Source of the DNA: Microbacterium thalassium
Lineage (GTDB): Bacteria > Actinomycetota > Actinomycetes > Actinomycetales > Microbacteriaceae
DNA length: 64,000 nucleotides
Direction of reading: 5' to 3'
Assembly: GCF_014208045.1 (NCBI RefSeq)
Contig: NZ_JACHML010000001.1
Location: forward strand, 806,001-870,000
The notes beneath the pieces were generated by a model. The model searched no databases. It was not told where the DNA came from and worked only from the letters and a program-made list of their open reading frames with translations. The position numbers and the translations under genes were made by a program. Positions 51,431 through 59,618 of the stretch are shown piece by piece. Every line of letters starts with the position of its first letter. The stretch's first letter is position 1.

Positions 51431-52831
51431 ATGTCCCAGACCACCCATCCCCAGCTGACGCGCGGCGCCTACTCGACGGTGAACCCGGCAACGGGCGAGG
51501 TCGTCCTCGATCGCGCCGCCTTCACCGATGCCGAGGCGGAGGAGGCGCTCGCGAAGGCGGATGCCGCGTTCGGGCTCTGGCGGAGCACCACGCTCGCCGA
51601 CCGGATCGCGCTGTTCGAGCATGCGGCCGCGGTCTTCGCCGAGAACCTTGAGCGCTACGCGCAGCTCAACGCCGAAGAGGCGGGCAAGCCGCTCGGCCAG
51701 GGCATGATGGAGGCGAGCACGGTCGTCGAGATGTTCCGCTATTACGCCGAGCGCGCTCCTGAGCTGCTCGCCGACAGGCCGGTCGAGCTCCCGCTGGCGA
51801 GTCAGGCGTATACGCGGAAGGAGCCGATAGGCGTCGTTCTCGCGATCGAGCCATGGAACGCTCCGATCTACCAGGCGATGCGGGCGACGGTGCCGAATCT
51901 CATGCTCGGCAACACCGTCATCATGAAGCCCGCGGCGCTCACCGCGAACTCCACGCTGCTCATCGACGAGCTCATGGCAGAAGCAGGCTTCCCGCCGGGC
52001 GTGTACCAGACGATCCTGCCGACCAGGGAGCAGGTCTCGCGGTACATCGCCGATCCGCGGGTGCGAGCCGTGACCTTCACGGGGTCGAATGAGATCGGAA
52101 CGAAGATCGGGCAGCAGGCGGCCGAGCACGTCAAGCCGGCCGTGCTCGAACTCGGAGGCTCGGACCCGTTCGTCGTCCTCGACTCGGCGGATGTCGCATC
52201 CGCGGCGGGCATGTCCTCGATGATGCGGCTCATGTTCGGCGGTCAGGTCTGCTACTCACCCAAGCGGGTCATCGTGACGGACAGGGTCGCCGACGAGTTC
52301 ATCGAGCAGTACACCGCGTTCTTCCGCGAGCAGGTGGTCGGCGACCCCCTCGATCCCGCGACGACACTCGGCCCGATGGCCAGTGCACGCGCGGCGTCCG
52401 ACCTGCAGGCGCTCTATGACGATGCCGTGGGCAAGGGGGCGACGGTGCTGGTCGCCGGGGGACGTGCGGAGGAGGGGAGCGCATACTTCCATCCCGCGGT
52501 GCTCACCGGCGTCGTTCCCGGGATGAGGCTGTACTACGAGGAGGCCTTCGGGCCGCTCGGGGTGATCTACCGAGCCGCCGATGCCGCCGATGCCGTCCGG
52601 CTCGCCAACGACACCCCGTACGGGCTCGGCGCGACCGTCTACGGAGAGGACCTCGACGAGGCGCGACTGGTCGCCGAAGGCATCGATTCGGGTGGCGTCG
52701 GCATCAACACGCTGTTCGGCGCGCCGGTCGAGGCGCCCTTCGGGGGGACCAAGGCCTCGGGAATCGGGCGCGAGCTCGGCGAGACGGGAATGGATGCCTT
52801 TGCCAATCACAAGACGTACGCCATCGGCTGA
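51431..52831 (+). CDS. NAD(P)-dependent aldehyde dehydrogenase
   Basis: A 466-residue aldehyde dehydrogenase of the succinate-semialdehyde/aromatic-aldehyde class. VNPATGEVV at the start, IEPWNAPIYQAMRATVPNLMLGN in the cofactor domain, VLELGGSDPFVVL with the general base Glu, and FGGQVCYSPKRVIV with catalytic Cys274 are visible; EAPFGGTKASGIGRELGETGMDAF is the typical C-terminus. It has an AGGAG site at good spacing. In the island it should oxidise an aldehyde, made from the P450 product by an alcohol dehydrogenase, to the acid used by the acyl-CoA ligase. Confidence 0.9.
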   Translation: MSQTTHPQLTRGAYSTVNPATGEVVLDRAAFTDAEAEEALAKADAAFGLWRSTTLADRIALFEHAAAVFAENLERYAQLNAEEAGKPLGQGMMEASTVVEMFRYYAERAPELLADRPVELPLASQAYTRKEPIGVVLAIEPWNAPIYQAMRATVPNLMLGNTVIMKPAALTANSTLLIDELMAEAGFPPGVYQTILPTREQVSRYIADPRVRAVTFTGSNEIGTKIGQQAAEHVKPAVLELGGSDPFVVLDSADVASAAGMSSMMRLMFGGQVCYSPKRVIVTDRVADEFIEQYTAFFREQVVGDPLDPATTLGPMASARAASDLQALYDDAVGKGATVLVAGGRAEEGSAYFHPAVLTGVVPGMRLYYEEAFGPLGVIYRAADAADAVRLANDTPYGLGATVYGEDLDEARLVAEGIDSGGVGINTLFGAPVEAPFGGTKASGIGRELGETGMDAFANHKTYAIG

Positions 52832-52861
52832 CCGCCGGCGAGACCTCGCCGTGCCGACCAG

Positions 52862-52867
52862 TAGCCT
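52862..52867 (+). promoter_or_regulatory. Candidate -10 for a leaderless TetR mRNA
   Basis: TAGCCT ends seven bases before the ATG of the TetR gene at 52875 and no ribosome site follows, so the gene may have its own leaderless start besides read-through. Confidence 0.4.
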
Positions 52868-52874
52868 GGGCGGC

Positions 52875-53498
52875 ATGGAGAAGCGGCAGTACGCGAAAGG
52901 CGTGGCGAAGCGCGAGGAGATCCTCGCGGCATCCCTCGAGCTCATCGCCGAGGAGGGCTACGGTGCGGTGACGATCCGAGAGGTCGCCGCCCGCGCGGGG
53001 CTCAGCAAGACCGGCATCGGCCACCACTTCGCCAGCAAGGACCAGCTGCTCACGGCGCTGATCGCGCAACGCGACGCGCCGGCTCTCGAGGTCCTCGAGG
53101 ATGCGTCGCCCGAGGACCTCTTCGAGATCACGCGCACCAGCATGGCGTGGCAGCATGCCATCCCCGGCCTCACGGAGCTGTACGTTCGGCTGGCGGCAGA
53201 AGCCACCGATCCCGACAACGCCGCTCACCAGTTCTTCGCGGAGCGGTTCCGGGCGGCCAACGAGCATGGATTCGCCGCGCTCGAGGGGCTGCAGGAGACC
53301 GGCCATGCGCCGAAGTCGATCGACCCGCGGGTGCTGTCGATGCTCATGTCCATGTTGGTCGACGGAATCCAGTTGCGGCTTCTCTACGAGCCCGACCTCG
53401 ACATGACCGCGCCGCTCGACGCGCTCCAGAACCTGTTCGAGCTCGCCGCCCGGGCCGAGGCGCTCGCCCCGCCGTCGGACGGTCCGACCGCGCACTGA
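52875..53498 (+). CDS. TetR family regulator
   Basis: A 207-residue TetR regulator. The HTH reads AKREEILAASLELIAEEGYGAVTIREVAARAGLSKTGIGHHFASKDQLL. The C-terminal domain (about 75-195) is helical and acidic (LTELYVRLAAEATDPDNAAHQFFAERF). It lies between two operons that share one promoter-operator palindrome (GGACA-N-TGTCC), which makes it the better candidate of the two TetR proteins for binding that element. A terminator follows the gene. Confidence 0.88.
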   Translation: MEKRQYAKGVAKREEILAASLELIAEEGYGAVTIREVAARAGLSKTGIGHHFASKDQLLTALIAQRDAPALEVLEDASPEDLFEITRTSMAWQHAIPGLTELYVRLAAEATDPDNAAHQFFAERFRAANEHGFAALEGLQETGHAPKSIDPRVLSMLMSMLVDGIQLRLLYEPDLDMTAPLDALQNLFELAARAEALAPPSDGPTAH

Positions 53499-53510
53499 CG
53501 CGCCTTCTGT

Positions 53511-53544
53511 GCGAAAGCGGGGGTGGAGGCACCCCCGCTTTCGC
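53511..53544 (+). terminator. Terminator after the TetR gene
   Basis: A perfect 15-bp stem (53511-53525 with 53530-53544) closes on a GAGG loop, 12 bases past the stop. It insulates promoter copy 2. Confidence 0.85.
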
Positions 53545-53582
53545 GCGTCCTGGACGATTTCCGGGGGATTCGCTCCGCATCG

Positions 53583-53612
53583 TTGACAAAACCGGACACT
53601 GTCCCGTTTAAT
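53583..53612 (+). promoter_or_regulatory. Promoter-operator copy 2 (P450 operon)
   Basis: TTGACA (53583-53588) and TTTAAT (53607-53612) are 18 bp apart with the palindrome AAACcGGACAcTGTCCcGTTT (53589-53609) in the spacer. It differs from copy 1 at a single base over more than 30, the central base of the palindrome, and the leader that follows is also related. Confidence 0.85.
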
Positions 53613-53672
53613 GAGTTCACCCGACGCAGGAGTCGGGCTGAACCGCAACGATGCAGTGCAAGGGAGACAGCG

Positions 53673-53963
53673 ATGTCGCAGATCACCGGTACCTGGAACC
53701 TCGAGGTGAAGACCCCGACCGGTCCGCAGAAGTTCGTGCTCGCCATCACGGACGAGCCGCTGGGAGCAGAGCGCGTGGACGAGGCAGGAGTCGACTTCTA
53801 CAACGTGGCGCTCGAGGGCGACACGGCGACCTTCGAGGGCGACACCGACAAGCCCATGAAGCTCCACATGATCTACACCCTCGTCGCCGACGGCGACGAC
53901 ATCTCGGGCACTGTGAAGCCCGGCCCGTTCCCCAACCAGAAGATCGTCGGCAGCCGGGCCTGA
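53673..53963 (+). CDS. 96-residue beta-rich protein of unknown function
   Basis: The first gene of the P450 operon. Alternating patterns (MSQITGTWNLEVKTP, KFVLAITDE, FYNVALEGDTATFEG, MKLHMIYTLVADGDDISGTV, FPNQKIVGSRA) predict six to eight short beta strands, as in small lipocalin-like or FABP-like barrels. No signal peptide or cysteine. It might bind the hydrophobic P450 substrate or product, but this is only a structural guess. GGGAGAC lies before ATG 53673. A 12-codon remnant of the same start lies behind promoter copy 1. Confidence 0.8.
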   Translation: MSQITGTWNLEVKTPTGPQKFVLAITDEPLGAERVDEAGVDFYNVALEGDTATFEGDTDKPMKLHMIYTLVADGDDISGTVKPGPFPNQKIVGSRA

Positions 53964-54056
53964 GCCCGGTCCCGAGCAGGCGCAGGGCGGACTCGCCGCC
54001 CGCGCCCGCTCACCGCCCGATCGACTCCCGGCATCCCGCCCGAAGGAACAGGTGAC

Positions 54057-55319
54057 ATGCAGATCCACGCAACCGCCCACGAGCCGACCACCGGCCTGGA
54101 CATCTCCAGCGTCGCGTTCTGGAGCAAGACGTTCGACGAGCGCAACGAGACGTTCGCACAGCTCCGCGCCGACCACCCGGTGAGCTGGCACCCGCCGATG
54201 GAGGACCTCGACCTCGCTCCCGAAGAGCACGGCGAGGCAGGGTACTGGGCGGTGGTGCGCGCCGAGGACATCGCGCACGTGAGCATGCATCACGAGCTGT
54301 TCAGCTCGCAGCTGGGCACGACGTCGCTCCACCCGATTCCCGGGAATGCCGGGGCGAGCTTCCTCGACTACGACCCGCCCAAGCACACGGCGTACCGCAA
54401 GATCATGAGCGCGGCCTTCACCCCGAAGGCGGTCGCACGTCTTAGCCAGAAGATCGAGGAGCGCGCCGCCGGAATCATCGACCGCGTGGTCGGCGCCGGT
54501 GAGATCGACTTCGTCGACGAGGTGTCGTCGCGACTGCCCATGATGACCGTGGCCGACCTCCTGGGCGTCCCGGAAGAGCTCATGGAGACATTCCGCCAGG
54601 CCGGCGACGACCTGTTCGCGCTGCAGGACCCCGGCGTGGGCGGCTCGCGCGAGGAGCGGTTCGCTACCTCGGCGACCGCGTTCGGCACGCTGTCGCAGAT
54701 CGCGACCGAACTCGCCGAGGCGCGGCGCGCGAAGCCCCAGGACGACATCATGACGGCGCTCGTGCAGGCGAACATCGACGGGGAGGTCCTCGACGAGATG
54801 GACCTCACAATGATCACCCTGCTGTTCGCGACCGCCGGGAACGACACCACGAAGCAGACGACGACGTGGAGCCTCATGCAGCTCGAGGCGAACCCGGATC
54901 AGAAGCGCTGGCTCATGGACGACTACGACGGGCGGATCGTCGGAGCCATCGAGGAGTTCGTCCGCCACGCGAGCCCCGTCATGCAGTTCGCCCGCACCGC
55001 CACGCAGGACGTCGAGCTGGGCGGGCAGCTCATCTCGGCCGGCGACAAGGTCGGCATCTTCTACTGCTCGGGCAATCGCGACGAGTCGGTGTTCGACCGG
55101 CCCGGGCGGTTCGACCTGTCGCGCACGCCGAACCGCCACCAGGCGTTCGGTGGAGGCGGGGTGCACTACTGCCTCGGCAATGCCGTCGCGAAGGCGCAGC
55201 TGCGCGCGCTGTTCCGCCAGATACTCACCAAGCTGCCCGACATCGAGATCGGCGAGCCGGTCCAGCTGGTCAGCGACTTCATCAACGGCGTGCGGCACCT
55301 GCCCGTCACGATCCGCTGA
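54057..55319 (+). CDS. Cytochrome P450
   Basis: A 420-residue soluble bacterial P450. The I-helix oxygen motif AGNDTT is at residues 260-265, the ExxR pair is in EEFVRHASPV, and the heme loop FGGGGVHYCLGNAVAKAQ carries the thiolate Cys372. The YDPPKHTAYRKIMSAAFTP segment is typical of the class-I, ferredoxin-fed CYP124/125/142-like and terpene-oxidising groups. A ferredoxin and a reductase gene follow within 20 bp, giving a full class-I electron chain. It should hydroxylate a hydrophobic compound at an unactivated carbon; the substrate is unknown. Confidence 0.93.
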   Translation: MQIHATAHEPTTGLDISSVAFWSKTFDERNETFAQLRADHPVSWHPPMEDLDLAPEEHGEAGYWAVVRAEDIAHVSMHHELFSSQLGTTSLHPIPGNAGASFLDYDPPKHTAYRKIMSAAFTPKAVARLSQKIEERAAGIIDRVVGAGEIDFVDEVSSRLPMMTVADLLGVPEELMETFRQAGDDLFALQDPGVGGSREERFATSATAFGTLSQIATELAEARRAKPQDDIMTALVQANIDGEVLDEMDLTMITLLFATAGNDTTKQTTTWSLMQLEANPDQKRWLMDDYDGRIVGAIEEFVRHASPVMQFARTATQDVELGGQLISAGDKVGIFYCSGNRDESVFDRPGRFDLSRTPNRHQAFGGGGVHYCLGNAVAKAQLRALFRQILTKLPDIEIGEPVQLVSDFINGVRHLPVTIR

Positions 55320-55337
55320 GCGAGGAACGAGGAAGAC

Positions 55338-55547
55338 ATGACCATTCTGCGAATCGACGTCGACCGCAACCGCTGCACCGGCATCGGCATCTGCGAGTCG
55401 TACGCGCCGGACCGCTTCGAGGTCGACGACGACGGCACCCTCATCGTGCGGGGCGAGGACGTCTCGGCCGCCGAACGGGACGAGATCGAGCAGGCGGTGA
55501 ACGGTTGCCCGGCGGCCGCGCTGCGTCTCGTGGAAGTGCCGGCCTGA
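55338..55547 (+). CDS. 3Fe-4S-type ferredoxin
   Basis: A 69-residue ferredoxin. Three cysteines are visible: the pair in CTGIGIC and the one in GCPAAAL, with Ile where a fourth cysteine would sit, so a [3Fe-4S] cluster is expected as in other actinobacterial P450 ferredoxins. The acidic surface (EVDDDGT) suits docking to reductase and P450. It lies 18 bp after the first P450 and one base before its reductase, its evident partners. AGGAA precedes the ATG. Confidence 0.92.
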   Translation: MTILRIDVDRNRCTGIGICESYAPDRFEVDDDGTLIVRGEDVSAAERDEIEQAVNGCPAAALRLVEVPA

Positions 55548-55548
55548 G

Positions 55549-56784
55549 ATGAGCGGGCAGCTTGTCGTCGTCGGAGCCTCGCTCGCCGGGCTGCGCGCTG
55601 TGGAGGCCGCGCGGAAGGCCGGATTCGACGGTGCGATCACGCTCATCGGCGCTGAGACGCACCTGCCGTATGATCGCCCGCCGCTGTCGAAGCGCTACCT
55701 GCTGGGCGAGGTCGATGCTGACGTCTACCGCACCGAGGACGCGCTCCGCGAAGAACTCGGGGTCGAACTGAGGCTCGGCGAGAGGGCGATCGCGTTGCGC
55801 GCCGAAGACCGCGTCGTCGTGACCGACCGCGACGAGTACCGGTACGACTCCCTGATCATCGCCACGGGAGCGGCGCCGCGGACGATCCCCGGCGTGCCGG
55901 ACCTGGCCGGCATCGTCACACTGCGCAGCATCGGGGACGCCGATCGCCTGCGCGAGCTGGTGGTCCCCGGAGCGCGCGTCGTCATCCTCGGCGCCGGGTT
56001 CATCGGCTCCGAGATCGCCTCGTCGGCGAAGAAGCTGGGAGCGCACGCGACCGTCCTCGACGGTGCACCCGTGCCGCTCGTGCGGGCCGTCGGCGAGGAG
56101 ATCGGCGGCGCGCTCGCGTCGCTGCATCCGGCGAACGGCACCCGCCTCATCCTCGGCACCGTCATCGAGGAGTTCGTGGGCGACGACGCGATCCGCGAGG
56201 TGCGACTGAGCAACGGCGAGGTCCTGCCCGCGGACGTGGTCGTGATCGGGATCGGTGCGGCTCCGGCGACCGGCTGGCTGCGGGATTCCGGCATCGACCT
56301 CGACGCCCGCGACGGCGGCGTCGTGTGCGACGAGCACATGCAGACATCGCTGCCGGGAGTGTTCGCCGCCGGCGACGTCGCGCACTGGCCGAACCGTGCA
56401 CTCGGGCTCACGATGCGTCTCGAGAACTGGACGAACGCGGCCGACCAGGCCGCGGTAGCCGGGCGCAACGCCGTCACTCCCGACAGTCTCGCGCCCTACG
56501 CGACCGTCCCCTACTTCTGGAGCGATTGGTACGAGCAGCGCATCCAGTTCGTCGGCACCGCGACCGCGGATTCCGTCGAGATCGTCGCCGGCTCCGTCGA
56601 CGACACGCGCTTCGTCGCGCTCTTCGTCACCGACGATCGCGTGGTGGGCGCGGCGACCCTCAACGAGCCGCGAAAGATCATGAAGCTGAGGCGCGTCATC
56701 GCCGATGGTGCCGGCAGAGAGGCCGCGCTCGAGATCGTCAACGGCGCAGCACGCGCTCGCACGCCCGAAGGAGCGACAGCATGA
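55549..56784 (+). CDS. FAD-dependent ferredoxin reductase
   Basis: A 411-residue NAD(P)H-ferredoxin reductase of the putidaredoxin-reductase type. The FAD motif is QLVVVGASLAGLRAVEAA, the NAD motif VVILGAGFIGSEIA, and FAAGDVAHWPN binds the flavin again. The C-terminal domain (from about 320, PYFWSDWYEQRIQFVG) is the reductase cap. It passes electrons from NADH to the ferredoxin encoded immediately upstream and so to the P450. Its stop overlaps the next start (ATGA). Confidence 0.93.
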   Translation: MSGQLVVVGASLAGLRAVEAARKAGFDGAITLIGAETHLPYDRPPLSKRYLLGEVDADVYRTEDALREELGVELRLGERAIALRAEDRVVVTDRDEYRYDSLIIATGAAPRTIPGVPDLAGIVTLRSIGDADRLRELVVPGARVVILGAGFIGSEIASSAKKLGAHATVLDGAPVPLVRAVGEEIGGALASLHPANGTRLILGTVIEEFVGDDAIREVRLSNGEVLPADVVVIGIGAAPATGWLRDSGIDLDARDGGVVCDEHMQTSLPGVFAAGDVAHWPNRALGLTMRLENWTNAADQAAVAGRNAVTPDSLAPYATVPYFWSDWYEQRIQFVGTATADSVEIVAGSVDDTRFVALFVTDDRVVGAATLNEPRKIMKLRRVIADGAGREAALEIVNGAARARTPEGATA

Positions 56785-57878
56785 GCATCACCACCGAGGC
56801 CGCCGTCCTGCGCGAGCCCGACGCGCCGTTCGCGCTCGAGCAGGTCACCCTGTCGGACCTGGGCCCGACGAGCGTGCTCGTCCGCGTCGTCGGCGCGGGG
56901 TTCTGCCATACCGACGTGATGCCGCGGGGTCTCGCCTCGTACGCCCTCCCGGCGGTCCTCGGTCACGAAGGCGCCGGCGTCGTCGTCGATGCGGGCTCCG
57001 AGGTGACCGACGTGGCGATCGGCGACGCGGTCGTGCTGACCTTCGCCTATTGCGGCGTGTGCGCGCAGTGCGCCGGTGGCACGCCCTCGTACTGCGAACT
57101 GTTCACCGGGATGAACATGACCGCCCGCAACGTCGACGGCACGAGCGGTGGCACGGATGCCGAGCAGCGGGACATCGGGACGCGCTGGTTCGGCCAGTCG
57201 TCGTTCGCCCGCCATGCCGTCGTCGACCAGCGCAGCCTTGTCGTCGTCGACGCGGACCTGCCGCTCGAGCTGCTCGGACCGCTCGGATGCGGGATCCAGA
57301 CCGGCGCGGGCACGGTCCTGACCGCCATGGGGCTTCAGCCCGGACAGAGCATCGCCGTGTTCGGCGCCGGAGCGGTCGGACTCGCCGCGATCATGGCCGC
57401 GAAGCTCGCGGGCGCGTCCGACATCGTCGCGATCGACGTGGTGCCCGAGCGGCTCGAGCTGGCGCTGGAGCTGGGAGCGACGCGCGTCGTGCGGGGGAAG
57501 GACCCGCTGGCGGACGAGAAGGTGGTCGGCGACGGCCCCGGGATGGACTTCGCGCTGGACACCACGGCCCGGTCAGCGGTGATGGAGACGGCGCTCGGCA
57601 CCCTCCGGATCGGAGGCGAACTCGTCCTCGTCGGCGCGAGCGCGGACGCGCTGTCCGTGCATCCGACCCAGCTGACCGGCAAGAAGGTGGGGTACGTGCT
57701 CGAGGGAGCGGCCGACCCCCACGAGCTGATCCCCCGGCTGATCGCGCATTGGAAGGCGGGGGAGTTCCCCTTCGACCGACTGATCGAGACATTCCCGTTC
57801 GAGTCCGTCAATGACGCGGAGGAGGCGACTCACTCCGGCCGTGTCGTCAAGCCCGTGCTGACGTTCGCATCCGAATGA
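56781..57878 (+). CDS. Zinc-dependent alcohol dehydrogenase
   Basis: A 365-residue medium-chain alcohol dehydrogenase. Catalytic zinc ligands lie in GFCHTDVMPR and GHEGAGVV; structural zinc cysteines in CGVCAQCAGGTPSYC. The NAD motif is VFGAGAVGLAAIMAAKLAG with DVVPERLELA following. It is similar to the aryl/benzyl alcohol dehydrogenase group. It should oxidise the alcohol formed by a P450 of this operon. It overlaps the reductase stop by four bases and is followed by the HtaA-domain-like gene. Confidence 0.92.
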   Translation: MSITTEAAVLREPDAPFALEQVTLSDLGPTSVLVRVVGAGFCHTDVMPRGLASYALPAVLGHEGAGVVVDAGSEVTDVAIGDAVVLTFAYCGVCAQCAGGTPSYCELFTGMNMTARNVDGTSGGTDAEQRDIGTRWFGQSSFARHAVVDQRSLVVVDADLPLELLGPLGCGIQTGAGTVLTAMGLQPGQSIAVFGAGAVGLAAIMAAKLAGASDIVAIDVVPERLELALELGATRVVRGKDPLADEKVVGDGPGMDFALDTTARSAVMETALGTLRIGGELVLVGASADALSVHPTQLTGKKVGYVLEGAADPHELIPRLIAHWKAGEFPFDRLIETFPFESVNDAEEATHSGRVVKPVLTFASE

Positions 57879-57892
57879 CCGAGGAGAAACCC

Positions 57893-58393
57893 ATGGAGAC
57901 GATCGTGAGCGCGGAGCGCGGCCAGGCGGCCACCGCGGCCGGCTGGATGGACTGGTCGGTGAAGGACTCCTTCCTGCGCTACGTCAAGGGGCTTCCTGAT
58001 GGCGTGTGCGACGTGTCGCCGGACATCGGGCTCGTCGGCGGCGGCGTCTTCCGCTTCCCGCTGACCGCCATCGATCTGGCCCCTGAGACGTCCTGGCGCT
58101 TCGGCGGATTCCTCCGTTTCACCGGGCACGGCGGCTTCCTCGAGGTTGTGATCGCCGAGCCCGCGCTGGAGGAATCCGACGGCCACTACCGCTTCACGTC
58201 CGCCGACCGCGACCGGCGCATCTGCATCGCCGACGCCGAGCCGGTGGAGTCCGCGGACTCCCGGACCCGCTTCGCGCTGCGCCTGACCACCGACGGCGCG
58301 CTGCTCTTCGGCGGCGTGTACTCCGCCGGCGAACCGCTCAGCGACCTCGTCATGACCACGACAGAGCACCCCACCACCAGCCAGAGAGCATGA
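57893..58393 (+). CDS. HtaA-domain-like protein
   Basis: A 166-residue protein with no signal peptide. TAAGWMDWSVKDSFLRYVKG and, later, FGGFLRFTGHGGFLEVVIAEPAL resemble the two ends of the HtaA domain, known from corynebacterial heme-uptake proteins, where the domain binds heme with a Tyr/His pair; here Tyr in LRYV and His in FTGHGG are candidates. A cytoplasmic copy between two P450 genes might deliver heme or serve as a binding partner. ATG 57893 has GAGGAG six bases upstream; ATG 57875, overlapping the preceding stop, is possible. The match is from memory and moderate in certainty. Confidence 0.65.
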   Translation: METIVSAERGQAATAAGWMDWSVKDSFLRYVKGLPDGVCDVSPDIGLVGGGVFRFPLTAIDLAPETSWRFGGFLRFTGHGGFLEVVIAEPALEESDGHYRFTSADRDRRICIADAEPVESADSRTRFALRLTTDGALLFGGVYSAGEPLSDLVMTTTEHPTTSQRA

Positions 58394-58403
58394 GGAGTCG
58401 ATG

Positions 58404-59618
58404 ATGACTGCAACCCTTCCCTACCCGATGCCCGCCAAGCAGAACCTCGTCAACGCCGAGGGGATCAAGCGGGACTATGCCGAACTGCGCGAGCAGGCGA
58501 GCGTCGTCCCCGTCGCGTTCCCCTTCGGCGAGGGCGACGGCTGGATGACGCTCACCTACGATCTCGCCCGCCAGATGTACAACGACCCGCGCTTCAGCAT
58601 CGAGGCGATGCTGGATCTCGACGAGTACCCCCGGATGCGTCAGGCCGAGAAGATGGCGACGCCGTCGTTCATGGCCTACGACGGCGAGAAGCACCAGACC
58701 AAGCGCAAGGTGCTCATGAAGCACCTGACCGTCAAGCGGGTCCAGAAGCTGATCCCCGACACCGCGCGGCTCGTCGAGGAGGCCCTCGACGATCTCGAGC
58801 GCTCCGGCAACCCCGCCAACGTCAGCGACACGTTCTCGCGGATCCTCCCGGTGCGGGTGCTCTGCTCGCTGCTCGGCGCTCCGCCGATCGAGGACCGCGA
58901 GTTCCTCGAGGCGTCGTACTTCGTCGTCGACTCGCGCGCCCAGACGCTCGAGCAGGTCATGGAGGCCTACGTCCTCATCGCCACCTACTTCGACAAGCTG
59001 TACGAGGAGAAGAAGCGCAACCCCGGCGATGACCTGATGAGCGCCATGATCCACGACACCGAGGCCGGCGAGTGGACCGAGGATGAGCTGCGCACCCTCG
59101 GGATGACGCTCCTGGCCGCCGGGCACGACGCCACCGGTTCGATGCTCAACGGCATGCTCGAGTGGCTCTCGTACGAGCCTGAACTGTTCACGCGGCTGCG
59201 CAACGAGCCCGAGGCCCTGCCCCGGGCGACCGAGGAGCTGCTGCGCTGCGTGAGCGTCGGCGTCGGCATCGCGCGCGGCCGCATCGCCACCGAGGACATG
59301 GAGCTCGGCGGCGTCCACATCAAGGCCGGCGACGCCGTGGGCGGGAACTTCCAGGCGGCGCACCACGATCCGGCCGCGTACCCGAACCCCGACGTGCTCG
59401 ACATCGACCGTGTCGACCCGAAGCCGCACATGGCGTTCGGCTATGGCCCGCATGCGTGCGTGGGGGCCCAGCTCGCGCGCATGGAGATCAACCTCGCACT
59501 CAAGGCGGTGCTCGGCCGCTACAAGACCTTCACCAACGTCGAGCCCGCCGAGGGATGGCGCGAGCGTCGCCTCATGAAGGGCACGCCGCAGCTCATCGTG
59601 AACTGGGAGCGGGCATGA
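58404..59618 (+). CDS. Cytochrome P450
   Basis: A 404-residue second P450. The I-helix motif is AAGHDATG, an Ala for the usual first Thr; the ExxR is in EELLRCV and the heme loop FGYGPHACVGAQLARME has Cys352. It is more like the CYP105/CYP107 group than the first P450 and probably works on another position or intermediate. ATG 58404 is preferred to ATG 58401 by AGGAG spacing. It overlaps the following reductase gene (ATGA). Confidence 0.93.
   Translation: MTATLPYPMPAKQNLVNAEGIKRDYAELREQASVVPVAFPFGEGDGWMTLTYDLARQMYNDPRFSIEAMLDLDEYPRMRQAEKMATPSFMAYDGEKHQTKRKVLMKHLTVKRVQKLIPDTARLVEEALDDLERSGNPANVSDTFSRILPVRVLCSLLGAPPIEDREFLEASYFVVDSRAQTLEQVMEAYVLIATYFDKLYEEKKRNPGDDLMSAMIHDTEAGEWTEDELRTLGMTLLAAGHDATGSMLNGMLEWLSYEPELFTRLRNEPEALPRATEELLRCVSVGVGIARGRIATEDMELGGVHIKAGDAVGGNFQAAHHDPAAYPNPDVLDIDRVDPKPHMAFGYGPHACVGAQLARMEINLALKAVLGRYKTFTNVEPAEGWRERRLMKGTPQLIVNWERA

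Noticed and set aside
56511..57215. Minus-strand frame over the alcohol dehydrogenase start.
   Set aside because: Antisense to the zinc-cysteine motifs of a clear dehydrogenase; no ribosome site or domain.
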